Shown piece after piece: positions 1 through 11,734 of a DNA stretch of 64,000 bases (the stretch's first letter is position 1; every line of letters starts with the position of its first letter). This stretch comes from Dreissena polymorpha (Eukaryota; Mollusca; Bivalvia; Myida; Dreissenidae). The notes below the pieces were generated by a model, which saw only the letters and a program-made list of their open reading frames with translations, did no database searches and was not told the origin of the DNA. Position numbers and translations under genes: made by a program. The stretch covers positions 72,945,536-73,009,535 of the forward strand of contig NC_068366.1 in NCBI RefSeq assembly GCF_020536995.1, written 5' to 3'.

Positions 1-732
1 AGAAAAACAGTCCCCGGGCGGGAAACATGCCTAGTGCAGAAATCGGACATGGGCGACAGAGTAAAACCTCGGCGACGTCACTTGATTTCTTTGGGCGACC
101 GCAATCACGAAGATCTGGTGAATTTCAAAACGCGCACGGGAAAAAAGACATTACTGAAACGACTTATGCGACGCCGGAATCGATTTTGAATCATCAAAAC
201 AACATGAGGAGTCCTTTACCCACTAGGCGTCGTGTTCATGTGATCCAAGACGCCGAAGACGAAATTGCTCACGTGATATTTGGCCTTGAGGATATTGATT
301 TAGATGTCGACCCAGTGGCGTATTTCAATTACGAATACAAATTTGACAGTTTTGGTTCCGTAATAACGCCTCTAATGAGGAAAGGTGTGGGTAATACTTT
401 TGAAACAAATGATCGCTATAAATGTGTAACGAAAAATACGTTTGATGGGAACCATCATTTGAAAACTGCCGAAGTGGAGCACATAAAAAGAAACGCGTAT
501 GTGACCTCCAAAATTCCAGTCTCAGTTAAGTCGTATGGTCTCAATGATAATTTTAGAAATTATCAAGTACACGCAATATCACAAAAACAGGGACATCTGT
601 CGGATCACGACATGTAGGTTCGCAATCCTAATGCTCAGATGCTTTTCCTGCTCAAATTCAATCAAAAGGTAAAACATGTTTGAAGTGACTTATGTACAGA
701 GTTTTAATGCCATTGGTGTTCATGTTGCGTGG
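1..732 (+). repeat. Tandem segmental duplicate, copy 1 (partial at window edge)
   Basis: Bases 1-732 match 2200-2930 with only a handful of differences, including one 1-base indel in a run of A near 670. Both copies end at the same point (...ttgcgtgg) and then diverge completely. The spacing is about 2.2 kb. The left limit is unknown because the window begins inside the copy. Confidence 0.9.
27..617 (+). CDS. Unrecognised protein exon, duplicate copy 1
   Basis: This is an open frame of 196 codons ending in TAG. I do not recognise the protein. It has an N-terminal polar, basic half and a C-terminal half with an acidic patch (FGLEDIDLDVDP, about residues 85-97) followed by aromatic-rich sequence. 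No signal peptide, membrane segment or known motif is visible. The frame is probably the downstream part of a larger exon, because in copy 2 the same frame is open far upstream of the ATG. Downstream of the stop an AAAAG|GTAAAA splice donor lies near 668, so the transcript may continue. It differs from copy 2 at only three bases in 591, each changing an amino acid. The upstream part of this copy lies outside the window. Confidence 0.45.
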   Translation: MPSAEIGHGRQSKTSATSLDFFGRPQSRRSGEFQNAHGKKDITETTYATPESILNHQNNMRSPLPTRRRVHVIQDAEDEIAHVIFGLEDIDLDVDPVAYFNYEYKFDSFGSVITPLMRKGVGNTFETNDRYKCVTKNTFDGNHHLKTAEVEHIKRNAYVTSKIPVSVKSYGLNDNFRNYQVHAISQKQGHLSDHDM

Positions 733-1564
733 CACACAGCAAACGAAAGCAACAACAATTCAATTTACGCTAATGAAATACGGAACATGATACACTACGT
801 ACATGTATTATTTTGAGGATTTGTATGTGAAAAACATTAACTTTAGTTAACTAAAAATAAGTTTCTGTATTATTTTGAGCTGAAAACAATGGGTTATCAA
901 TAGATGAAAAGGAACAGTGACTGTTATAAATGTAGACTTTGTATGCAAACAACAATAATTCCAGCACACTGCGTATAACGTGAGCACAGCCGACTTATAT
1001 CATTTTTAAGTTTTTTCTTTTACTTCATCCATGAATTTGCATGGAAAGATCTATAGCCATGGAACAGTATAATAAATGAAATGCGTTGTTCGCCTCCTTA
1101 AATTGCTTGCGATGTATTGGGGTCGGGTAATAATGGACTTTAACAAGCGTCAAGCTGTATTAAAGTACACTTCATTGTCGTCTTTTCTTTTATAAATTCT
1201 CGTTTCACTTACGTGTTATTCAATATTAATAGCAATCAAACAACGGCATGCAGTGGACGTAGCCGGATTTATTTATACTTTCACAGATAATGACTCTTTG
1301 TGTGTTACGTTCCTGGCGAGAATCAGACAATGCGTCATTTTTGTTAAAACGTAGAAACAACGGTGTTTTAAATGAAATAAAAATACAATACCGTTATACA
1401 ATTCCATTTTCAGTTTTTGCGCACGTACCGTATTTGTTTTTTACATGTACATTTTCCATAAAATATTAGCTTTCATGTAATGAATGTTATGACAACGTAA
1501 CTTACCAACTCCGAGGTTACATTAAACAATAGTATTTTCTATATATATAATATTTTTCCATCAG
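733..1564. other. AT-rich spacer between gene copies
   Basis: No open frame or known repeat is visible. It ends in the pyrimidine tract and splice acceptor that begin the exon at 1565, so the right part is probably intron. Confidence 0.4.
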
Positions 1565-2159
1565 AGATTATGATATTATAGAACTCAATTTAAATCTAGA
1601 GTCAGAAGAAATATTAAAAAAAATTACTTCAGATTTGACTATACTACAAATCTCCATTGACATGTCGGTACAGAAGAACTATAAGCGAAAACATTTGAAA
1701 GTGGTTCTCGTACCACAGACTTCAACCCAGCTAGAAGACGCACGTAACGCTGTCATGCGTAGGTTTTCGAGGCCAAAGCACCCTGCGCAAGAACACTCAA
1801 CGGTCTTCGCTTATGTTCAAAAAGCGGATAGAAAAGTGTTCGTGGACTTATCTCCGCATGATAAAAATGGCGTCATATCTCACGTTTACCGACCGTATAT
1901 TAAAATTTACAACAAATACGACTTGCACGGTCGTCTCATAAAACGTGACACTGACACTTATGCGCATGCGTGTAAGGCGAAGCTGTCATCGGATACGTAT
2001 GTTGCTAGTGAAGTCGCGCGGAGGAAGTCTATTAGTTCCGACGCGGGTAAGGATGTAACTGGTTCCAGGCCAATGACTGCGCGATCGGACTCCCGATGGC
2101 AGCGACGGGACTATCATCAAACAGAGCTGGAACAATGTGTGTGCGTCAAAGAGACTTAG
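1565..2159 (+). CDS. Unrecognised protein exon, 5' part of copy 2
   Basis: An open frame runs from a strong splice acceptor (ttttccatcag, ending 1564) to a TAG at 2157. It begins DYDIIELNLNLESEEILKK and continues with charged sequence containing KNYKRKHLKVVLVPQ and FAYVQKADRKVFVDL. The first ATG is at 1662, but the frame is open back to the acceptor, so this looks like an internal exon. A GTAAGG donor at 2047 would remove the region holding the TAG. The next open stretch (2226 onward) is in the same frame, separated only by this one stop. The gene is therefore either spliced around the stop or damaged. Function unknown; no family recognised. Confidence 0.45.
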
Positions 2160-2199
2160 AATTCGAATGGGCCTCGCGCACTGGGAAAGACTCATGGAC

Positions 2200-2930
2200 A
2201 GAAAAACAGTCCCCGGGCGGGAAACATGCCTAGTGCAGAAATCGGACATGGGCGACAGAGTAAAACCTCGGCGACGTCACTTGATTTCTTTGGGCGACCG
2301 CAATCACGAAGATCTGGTGAATTTCAAAACGCGCACGGGAAAAAAGACATTACTGAAACGACTTATGCGACGCCGGAATCGATTTTGAATCATCAAAACA
2401 ACATGAGGAGTCCTTTACCCACTAGGCGTCGTGTTCATGTGAACCAAGACGCCGAAGACGAAATTGCTCACGTGATATTTGGCCTTGAGGATATTGATTT
2501 AGATGTCGACCCAGTGGCGTATTTCAATTACGAATACAAATTTGACAGTTTTGGTTCCGTAATAACGCCTCTAATGAGGAAAGGTGTGGGTAATACTTTT
2601 GAAACAAATGATCGCTATAAATGTGTAACGAAAAATGCGTTTGATGGGAACCATCATTTGAAAACTGCCGAAGTGGAGCACATAAAAAGAAACGCGTATG
2701 TGACCTCCAAAATTCCAGTCTCAGTTAAGCCGTATGGTCTCAATGATAATTTTAGAAATTATCAAGTACACGCAATATCACAAAAACAGGGACATCTGTC
2801 GGATCACGACATGTAGGTTCGCAATCCTAATGCTCAGATGCTTTTCCTGCTCAAATTCAATCAAAAGGTAAACATGTTTGAAGTGACTTATGTACAGAGT
2901 TTTAATGCCATTGGTGTTCATATTGCGTGG
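2200..2930 (+). repeat. Tandem segmental duplicate, copy 2
   Basis: This matches 1-732 (about 99% by eye). The right breakpoint lies directly after ttgcgtgg in both copies, so it is a sharp junction. The sequence 1565-2199 just upstream presumably also belongs to the unit, but its partner would lie before the window. Confidence 0.9.
2226..2816 (+). CDS. Unrecognised protein exon, duplicate copy 2
   Basis: This is the second copy of the 196-codon frame at 27-617, with three amino-acid replacements (Ile to Asn, Thr to Ala, Ser to Pro) and no silent change. It is in frame with the open stretch 1565-2156 upstream; after the TAG at 2157 the frame reads on without a stop through the ATG at 2226. 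The same downstream AAAG|GTAAAC donor-like site follows the stop. Function unknown. Near identity over coding and non-coding sequence alike points to a very recent tandem duplication (or an assembly duplicate) rather than to strong selection. Confidence 0.45.
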   Translation: MPSAEIGHGRQSKTSATSLDFFGRPQSRRSGEFQNAHGKKDITETTYATPESILNHQNNMRSPLPTRRRVHVNQDAEDEIAHVIFGLEDIDLDVDPVAYFNYEYKFDSFGSVITPLMRKGVGNTFETNDRYKCVTKNAFDGNHHLKTAEVEHIKRNAYVTSKIPVSVKPYGLNDNFRNYQVHAISQKQGHLSDHDM

Positions 2931-3409
2931 CTTGATGGATCCACGAATTAATCACAAACACATCGGAAATAATGACCCACAACTCTTCTTTTTAAACCCA
3001 AATCACATTTTTTCGAAATGGCGCGTCAAAAAAACGCTCAATTTCAATGCTGACTGATAGAGCTGACTTTACAATATACTTTTCTCAATTCCACCATTGA
3101 CTTAATTTAACTGAAGATGAAGTTACTTTTATATTTATTTTTGGGTTGTTGTTTTCAAACACGTTGTCTGAACTTAACAAATAATACGCTGTTGTGACTC
3201 AGCATTTAATCAGCCTTCATGAATATTGCTTGTGCCTTGTTTATAACAGTCATAAGTTTTGGTGCTAAGTAACAATCAAAAGTTTCAGAACAGCGTGCCA
3301 TTTCTCCTGTCACCGAAAGCGTGGGACTTGTATCGTCTGCGTTTATCGCAATAGCATGTTTCCCTTTACAATGCCCTTATATACTTATTAAACTTATACA
3401 TTGTGTTGT

Positions 3410-3930
3410 TTTAAAGGGGCCTTTTCACAGATTTTGGCATTTTTTTAACTTATTCATTTAATGCTTTATATTGATAAATGTAAACATTGGATCGTCAAAG
3501 CTCCAGTAAAAAATCAAGAAAAAAATTAAAAAAAGGAAAAGAACATTGCCCGGAGCAGGTTTCGAACCAGTGACCCCTGGAGTCCTGCCAGAGTCCTGAA
3601 GTAAAAACGCTTTAGCCTACTGAGCTATTCCGCCGAGAACACATTTTTGACGTATTTTATACCTCATATAAGCAATCTTCGTAGTTTCACAAAATTTAAC
3701 GACAAAAACAGAACTCTCCAAATTATTCAATCGTTTCGCGTTGCAACGCTTTATAATTTTTAGGTTTTAAAATCGTCAAAAGATGCATATAATGGCTATA
3801 TTAGAGCATGATTAATGTTCAGTATTACTGTTTCCTCACAAATATCATAACTAAAACGAAAACTTACGAATCTGAAACAATTTTTTTTCAATTTTGTCAA
3901 TTTACCAAAGCGTGAAAAGATCCCTTTAAA
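3410..3930. mobile_element. Short element with inverted ends and an internal tRNA-like domain
   Basis: The left end reads TTTAAAGGGGCCTTTTCAC, and the right end, reverse-complemented, reads TTTAAAGGGATCTTTTCAC, continuing into a shared TTTGG-type stretch. These are terminal inverted repeats of about 28 bp on a 521-bp element. A tRNA-like segment (3549-3637, minus) lies inside. No coding capacity. It resembles non-autonomous elements common in bivalves. Confidence 0.7.
3549..3637 (-). other. tRNA-like segment inside the short element (not a functional tRNA)
   Basis: On the minus strand there is a Pol III A box (TAGCTCAGTAGG) and a B box (GGTTCGAAACC), which is tRNA architecture. The spacing is too long for a normal tRNA and the acceptor-stem ends do not pair cleanly. 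A tRNA-derived promoter relic is the likeliest reading. Confidence 0.55.
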
Positions 3931-4481
3931 TAGACGTCTGTTGTGTTTGTATTTTAATGAAATTGAAAGTAAACATTGACATTGACTTCCTTTTCTTACT
4001 CTTATTATTTTATTTTAGACAAACGACAGATGTTTGATTAATCAATCACGCAAACTTAGGGTATGCATGACTTTATTTTAGTGTTAATATATAAAATTTA
4101 AAATGACTATTGCAGACATTAGCACGTGTATGTATTAATATACATGTGTGTATAGCGCAATTTTGTATGTGTGTCAAATAGAAAGAGGAGTTGAAACAAA
4201 AACTGATGGTGATGTTAATTACCAAAAATCGAATACTTTCATTACTAGCTCTTCTAAATTTCATATTGTCCAATGGACGTAAGAGATTGTTATTACCTTG
4301 TTATAAAAGCAGTAGGGTCTTAATACAAATGTATTCATATTCGTGTTAAAATAGTGAACGTGGCAATATTGTTAAGTGTGATCGTAAATGATATCTTAGA
4401 GCTTAAATGTAATCACTGACGAATGACTAACTGCGGATTTCCATTAGTAACTGTCTAGTACCGCACCACATTAATCACTGT

Positions 4482-4562
4482 GTTTGGGGGAGATCAAAGA
4501 ACGCTCCCACGGTGGGGTCGAACCCGTGACCTCCCGGTCGCTAGGCGGACACCACGGCGACC
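4482..4562 (-). mobile_element. tRNA-derived SINE fragment
   Basis: Read on the minus strand it starts GGTCGCCGTGGTGTCCGCCT and carries the B box GGTTCGACCCC, followed by a 'gggagcgttctttgatctccccc' type tail that recurs in mollusc SINEs. The A-box half is deleted or mutated. A second, more decayed relative lies at 31722-31806. Confidence 0.55.
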
Positions 4563-4586
4563 TTTAGTAGTTGTTGTTCTTGTAAA

Positions 4587-4591
4587 TGATG

Positions 4592-4648
<57 letters not shown>
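4587..4648. repeat. (ATG)n microsatellite
   Basis: About 20 near-perfect ATG/GAT triplets with one interruption. Confidence 0.95.
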
Positions 4649-4649
<1 letters not shown>

Positions 4650-5418
4650 GCATACTTGTTACTTTGAAAATATCAAAACTGATTAGAAAATGTTTGTTCG
4701 GAACCGTGTCTTTAATTACCTTTGACAGATTTTAATTGTTTATTGTTAATTAATTGTTTATTTTCAAAGGGAGATTTATTTGTTAAAAAATGTCTAAAAA
4801 CAACAAAAACGATAACAACAAAACACCATAATAGAAATTAAATTATCAACTAAGTTTATGTGTTGCGCAATCGGACAGCAAACCGTAATTATTTATAACT
4901 ATGTTGATGCACATAGCTACTGTGTCACTATATTGTCAAGGTAAATGTCAGGCCTCGCAGGAACCACGTTAATTAATATTTAATGTCTGAAGTCGTAGCG
5001 GAAACAGCGTCATGTCGTCTGCAGAAAAGCATGACTGAGCTCTTTAGAATATCGGAAATCCAGTATATTACCTGTGTTTTTTCCACGTGACTTCAGTTTT
5101 CTTGATAGAAACAACGTGTCAACGATTGTAAATCTCTAGTTTTTATTATGTGTTACAGAAAAGGCTTTTCTGTATAATTATCTGCATAATTGTTACATTA
5201 TGTCCACGATAGTTGTACTAATGTAACTGGATATTAAACAGATATTTCAGTGTCATTTAAGGACAGTCAACCATATGTTTGCCCCTTTAGAAGGCAATAT
5301 TTTCAACTGTTAACCTGAGACCGAAAGAAAGGAAAAATAATGGACTGCTTCCAAATTCTAATACAATATTTTCTTCGCTATACCTAATTTTACAAATGAA
5401 CGAAAAATCAATTTGTAT

Positions 5419-5450
5419 TAATAATAATAATAATAATTATAATAATAATA

Positions 5451-5522
<72 letters not shown>
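5419..5522. repeat. (TAA)n microsatellite
   Basis: About 33 TAA triplets with a few interruptions. The equivalent place in copy B of the segmental duplication (about 16410-16445) holds a shorter TAG/TAA tract. Confidence 0.95.
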
Positions 5523-5524
<2 letters not shown>

Positions 5525-5969
5525 AAAACTTTTTTATAGTTTATTGGCAATCCGGTATTCTGCCTTTCGTCGAGTATATATATGCAAAAGAAATATTGCA
5601 AAGACAGGGAATTGTATAATATAACATATGTACAGATAAACGATATTACAATCAAGAAACGTTTGCATATTGGAAAAATCATATGTAAGACTATTTAATA
5701 CATTAATGAGTGTAAACATGCAATTGTACAGCAGCGAAAGGATTTCCGTCCAAGGATACAGAAAAATCAATATAAAAATAATATCATTATATAATTTTTA
5801 ATATATCAATGTTAATTAATGATACTTCAAATAATAATAAGAGTCGATGAGAATAATAAGGTAATAACCACCTAAAGGGGTGCACTTTAAGAATAATTTA
5901 TATATTGCTAAACGGATAAATCGGTTGACTATGCCATAAAAACTCGTTTTAAAGGAGAAACACGTTTTT

Positions 5970-6360
5970 GTTTCATCATCACCCTCTATCGGCCAGGCCG
6001 TTGATGAGAACTGGGAAACGACGACAAAGAGATTCTCCGTAAATCAGGTTTCTTGTGGGCTCCCAAAGGCAGATGATTCATTTGAAGGAACGTCCACTCT
6101 TTCTTCTGACGGCATCGTTGTCTCTAGCGTGCCTTTGTCCAAACAAAGTAAGCTTTCGTCTTTAGATATTCGCCAGTAAGGGAGTTTTTTTGCGAACACG
6201 TCTTGCTGTTGTCGTGTTCCGAACATGGTCGTTGGTCTTGTGCTCGATGTAGGAGATGCGGAACATTCTTTGTGGACACTTGTGCTCAAAGGCCTGTATC
6301 CTGCTTTCGGTGTCCATAGCCGTACAGTAGATAGAATGCCTTGTCATGTCTTACTTGATG
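5970..6360 (-). mobile_element. Non-LTR retrotransposon (LINE) 3' fragment
   Basis: On the minus strand, two overlapping frames read pieces of the C-terminal part of a LINE reverse-transcriptase ORF: FEHKCPQRMFRISYIEHKTN, then TPLLANI, then a frame change into CLDKGTLETTMPSEERVDV. The pattern 'AFE-KC-R-LRISY-EHKTND--R' followed by 'PLLA' and 'TLEG---' is familiar from many animal LINE ORFs. It is frameshifted and 5'-truncated, and ends in GTGATGATGA, a plausible 3' tail. A dead copy. Confidence 0.65.
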
Positions 6361-7359
6361 AGGAAGCAAATTGAGCTGCTTGTCCACATCTCAGTATGGC
6401 CATCGCTACGGTCGCGATGGCAATTCTTATTTCGACCTCAGCGGTACTGGTACCATCCTTGGTCAAGGTGCTCACAAGTTCTTGATGCTGGTCACTTTAC
6501 AGCTTCTCCTCATTCATGGTGAAATCAGCACTGATGTAGTTCACAGTTTACAGTATGTAAAACTTCTTAAAAAATGTAGATTTAAAACAAGATATATGCA
6601 ATATATTTAAGCAAGTAAAAGTGTACTCATAAATAAAAAAAAAACTTGTTTTAATATATGTATGTTTGTTTATTGAAAATTATCAATCGAAATTACGAAA
6701 TAAAAAATAATGGAAATCTTTTCTTATACCACGTGAATTTAAATACGGAATTGATAACGTAAGTTATTCAGAGCAAAAAACTTTTGTGTTGTTTTTTCGC
6801 AACTTGTTCTGGTTTGGGCCATAATAAATAAATATAAGTCCTGTCACGAAATAGATGTTTGAAATGCGTTTCAGAAGGCTAATTCCCACCGGTTTCAAAT
6901 TTCCATTAATTAATTATGGCGTGATCAAAATTATATTATGCCACCAGTAACTTGTCATAAATAGTTGTTACAAATGACAGGAACTGGATTATAACAGTCG
7001 TCGTTACATGGCATCGTTTTTTCAGAAAGAGACGTCGATGATTGGCGAGTTATTACTACATGTATCGACCGATAAATAAAGTACATTATAAAAAAAATGA
7101 ATAATATGAAGGCTAAATAAATACCCACGTTGATTCACACACATTATACAGTATTTTGCATGTATCTAACTGTCAGTGCACGTCAACGTTGTAGGTTAAG
7201 GATAACGACAAATCATGCGCTAATTGAATATGAAACTCCATTTACAGGCTCAAACAGACTGTCGATTTTTAATCGGTTATACATTTTTTCGGATAGATGT
7301 TTTTTAACCTTCTTTTGACTTGTTCTATAATTAAGTTCTGATCACATGTATTGATATAT

Positions 7360-8005
7360 AATTATTTTGATCTTTTCACGGAACTGTTACTTGTTTTTTC
7401 CCCATATAGCATAGGCCGCTACACATGTATTATTGGTGTTTATTGCATACGTAAATGCATTTTACATTTCAAAATACTTGGAATTTAAACTGTAAAAACA
7501 AAAGAACTTTGTTTGAATAAATGGATACATTTTATCCCCTGTGATACTTTCCCTTTGAACCGATGGTCAGTCTCGAGTATTTGTAGTGCCGCTCTCAGCT
7601 CATTCATGACTTTGGATGTCAATGCGACCCAATATTCGCCTTATAAGCGTCTTTAATGCGCGTATATGACGTAGCATGACGGTCGCGGTTGTTAGTTGCT
7701 ATCATTAATAATTCAGAGAAAATTAACAGAATAAATAGAAATAAAACACCTAATTAAATCGTTTAAGTCAGATACAGACCAGCAAAATGTTAAAGAATTA
7801 AAGTATCGTCTGTGTAAAAGTGCGAATATCCACGCGTGTGTTAAGAGTATTCAACGATTTGAGTGACCTCGATGACGTTAAAATCAACATTAGGTGTTTA
7901 CGTTAAACCCTCAGAGACCTAACATTACGATGATGAAGACGCGATTGTACATAGACACTGACATGACAGCGATTGTGCGTTAACATAATGACAATGAATC
8001 TAGGA
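7360..8005. other. Unannotated spacer leading into the minisatellite
   Basis: No gene is visible. From about 7900 the sequence becomes rich in GACG/GATG motifs that resemble the array unit, suggesting degenerate or ancestral sequence at the array edge. Confidence 0.4.
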
Positions 8006-8007
8006 CG

Positions 8008-10548
8008 CGATGATGCGTCTTCACGGAGAGGATGACACTACTCACAAGATAGGACGCGATGGTGCGACTAGACGGAGAGGATGACACTACTCACAATATA
8101 AGACGCGATGGTGCGACTACACGGAGAGGATGACACTACTCACAATATAAGACGCGATGGTGCGACTACACGGAGAGGATGACACTACTCACAATATAAG
8201 ACGCGATGGTGCGACGCACGGAGAGGATAATACTACTCACAATAAAGGACGCTATGGTGCGATTACACGGAGAGAATGACACTACTCACAATATAGGACG
8301 CGATGTTGCGACTATACGGAGAGGATGACACTACTCACAAAATAGGACGCTTTGGTGCGACTACACGGAGAGGATGACACTACCCACAATATAGGACGCG
8401 ATTGTGCGACTACACAGAGAGGATAGCACTACTCACAATATAGGACGCGATGATGCGACTTCACGGAGAACGTTACACTACTCACAAAATAGAACGCTAT
8501 GGTTCGACTACACGGAGAGGATAACACTACTCACAATATAGAACGCGATGGTGCGACTTCACGAACAGGATGGCACTACTCTCAATATAGGACGCGATGA
8601 TGCGACTACACGGAGAGGATGACACTACTCACAATATAGGGTGCGATGATTTGACTACACGGAGAGGATGACACTACTCACAAAATAGGACGCTATGGTG
8701 CGACTACACGGAGAGGATGACACTACTCACAATATAGGACGCGATGATGCGACTACACGGAGAAGATGACACTACTTACAATATAGGACGCGATGGTGCG
8801 ACTACACGGAGCGGATGACACAGCTCACAATAAAGGACGCGATGGTGCGACTTCACGGAGAGGTGACACTACTCACAATATAGGGCGCGATGTTGCGACT
8901 ACACAGAGAGGATGACACTTCTCGCGGAGAGGATTACACTACTCACAATCTAAGACGCGATGATGCGACTACACGGAGAGGATACATCTACTCACAATAT
9001 AGGACGCGATGGTGCGACTACACGGAGAGGATGACACTACTCACAATATAGGACGCGATGGTGCGACTACACGGAGAGGATGACACTTCTCACAATCTTG
9101 GACGCGATGGTGCGACAACACGGAGAGCATAACACTACTCAAAATATAGGACGCTATGGTGCGACTTCACGGAGAGGATAACACTACTCACAATATACTA
9201 TGCGATGGTACGACTACACGGAGAGGATGACACTACTCACAATATAGGACGCGATGGTGCGACTACACGGAGAGGATGACAATACTCACAATAAAGGACA
9301 CGATTGTGCGACTACACGGAGAGGATGACACTAGTCACAATGTAGGACGCGGTGGTGCGACTACACGGAGAGGATGACACTACTCACAATCTAGGACGCG
9401 ATGGTGCGACTACACGGAGAGGATAACACTACTCAAAATATATGACGCGATGGTGCGACTTCATGGAGAGGATAACACTACTCACAATATAATACGCGAT
9501 GGTACGACTACACGCACAGGATGACACTTCTCACAATATAGGACGCGATGGTGCGACTACACGGAGAGGATTACATTACTCACAATATACTACGCGATGG
9601 TACGACTACACTGAGAGGATGACACTACTCACAATATAGGACGCGATGGTGCGACTTCACGGAGAGGATGACATTACTCATAATATAGTACGCGATGGTG
9701 CGACTACACGGAGAGAATGACCCTACTCACAATAAAGGGCGCGGTGGTGCGACTACACGGAGAGGATGACACTACTCACAATATAGAACTCGATGGTGTG
9801 ACTACACGGAGAGGATGACACTACTCACAATAAAGGACGCTATGGTGCGACTACACGAAGAGGATGACACTACTCACAATATAGGACGCGATGGTGCGAC
9901 TACACGGAGAGGATGACCCTACTCACAATAAAGGGCGCGATGGTGCGACTACACGGAGAGGATGACACTACTCACAATAAAGGACGCGATGGTGCGACTA
10001 CACGGAGAGGATGACACTACTCACAATATAGGACGCTATGGTGCGACTACACGGAGAGGATGACACTACTCACAATATAGGACGCTATGGTGCGACTACA
10101 CGGAGAGGATGACACTACTCACAATAAAGGACGCGATGGTGCGACTTCACGGAGAGGATGACACTACTCACGGAGAGGATGACACTACTCACAATAAAGA
10201 ACGCGTTTGTGTGACTACACGGAGAGGATGACACTACTCACAATGTAGGACGCGATTGTGCGACTTTACGGAGAGGTTGACACTATTCACAATAAAGGAC
10301 ACGTTGGTGCTATTACACGGAGTGGATAACACTACCGTACTCACAATATAGGACGCGATGATGCGACTACACGGAGAGGATGACACTACTCAAAATAGGA
10401 CGCGATTGTGCGACTTCACGGAGAGGATGACACTGCTCACAATATAGGACGCAATGGTGCGACTTCATGGAGAGGATAACATTACTCATAATATAGCACG
10501 CGATGGTGCGACTACACGGAGAGGATAACACTACTAACAAGTAAACTC
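8008..10548. repeat. Minisatellite, 49-bp unit, about 52 copies
   Basis: The unit runs GGACGCGATGGTGCGACTAC, then ACGGAGAGGATGACACTACT, then CACAATATA (49 bp in all). Copies differ by scattered substitutions and some short deletions, and shorter hybrid units occur near 8917-8936 and 10161-10180. The unit is CpG-rich against an AT-rich background. 49 is not a multiple of three and no long frame is conserved, so it is non-coding. Flanks at 7900-8007 and 10650-10830 hold degenerate related sequence. Confidence 0.95.
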
Positions 10549-11734
10549 CAGACACTACATATAATGACAGAAAAAAAGCTTGTCACTATCGACTGATTTT
10601 TCTTACAGAACACCAACCACAAATTAAAAATTATATACAAATTCTGACAATGGCGAAGACGCAATGCAAATGATGCAATGTTACAAAGTCGATGACGACA
10701 TTGTTCGGTGACGATAAAACAAAGGGTTAGAAGACGATAACGCGTCGTTACAATTCCGAGAATTGATTATTAACGCGATGCTCGATGACGCAATTAAACG
10801 ATGACGCTATTTTACAAAGACGATGACACACGAGAAGAATGCCAATCATGGTCATGATTGGATAAATAATACAATGAGTTGTTCGGACGTTTGCAGAAAA
10901 AACGATGACATGAAGGCGCGAAATCAGTATGCGTTTGACAAAAGAAAGGACAACCGACGAACAATTGGCGCCTTATATCTTTATGTAACAAGTTGGACTT
11001 ATTTGATAATACCTAAATATTCTTATTTTATTTAGACTTCAATTGTAACAATAGACCCATTATAGGCCTAAATCGCTCACCTTGGGTTAAGTATACCAAC
11101 AGACTGAAGAAGAATTAAACCATTTACTTAGTTTTTGACCCAACTTGACTAAAATTCGAACTTCGATTTTACACCATACTGGTTTCTAATTCTACGACTT
11201 AACTATTTTATTTGAAGAAACCACGGAGCGTATATTGTCTCATCTAGAGTCCGTGGAAGAAACTGGTATATTGATGGTCGTTGTTTTTCATACACGTTGT
11301 CTTATCTATACATTTACTTTTTGTATGACACGGGATTTGATCAGTCTTCATGTGTGTATAATTCAGTATTTATTTTAAGGTTATCTCCGAGTCTTCACGA
11401 CTACCGTATTTCAAGCCTTAGTGAATATTGCTTGTGCCTTTTATATTACCTGCAGTTCTGTGCTTAGTAACAATCAAGTTTCAAAACAACGTGCCATTTT
11501 TCCTGTCAGAATCGTGGAACTTTTAGATCTAGTATCGAATGTATCTATCGCACAAGCATGTTTCTGTGTTCAATCTGATTTTTGGGGTTTTAGACTTTAA
11601 ACATGTATTGTTTGTATAGACGTGTTTTTGTGTTTGTATTTTAAACTTATTGGAAGTAAGCAGTGAGATTGACTTACGTCTCTTATTTTACTTTGCATTT
11701 TTGGGAAACGATATTTCTTTTATACCTAATGATA

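Larger units (their letters stand above)
3120..7350 (+). repeat. Diverged segmental duplication, copy A
   Basis: Many collinear blocks match 11285-17765. The blocks include 3220-3365 with 11410-11565, 4390-4465 with 12424-12495, 4900-5140 with 15885-16115, 6775-7065 with 17205-17480, and 7235-7350 with 17640-17760. Identity is uneven (roughly 65-85% by eye), and both copies have different insertions between the blocks. No coding frame is conserved in the blocks, so what was duplicated looks non-coding or decayed. Confidence 0.75.

Noticed and set aside
1986-2388. Alternative frames overlapping the duplicated gene (minus 1986-2249, plus 2137-2388)
   Set aside because: Shadow frames of the longer open frame; neither is supported by splice signals or composition.
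3549-3637. Functional tRNA gene on the minus strand
   Set aside because: A and B boxes are present but the spacing is too long and the acceptor stem does not pair; embedded in a mobile element.
4480-4686. Plus-strand frame ending in an Asp run
   Set aside because: It joins a SINE fragment to the (GAT)n microsatellite; no coding signal.
5437-5682. Poly-Leu minus-strand frame
   Set aside because: Translation of the (TAA)n microsatellite plus chance open sequence.
8008-10548. CRISPR-like regular repeat array
   Set aside because: The repeats are directly adjacent 49-bp units with no unique spacers, in eukaryotic DNA.
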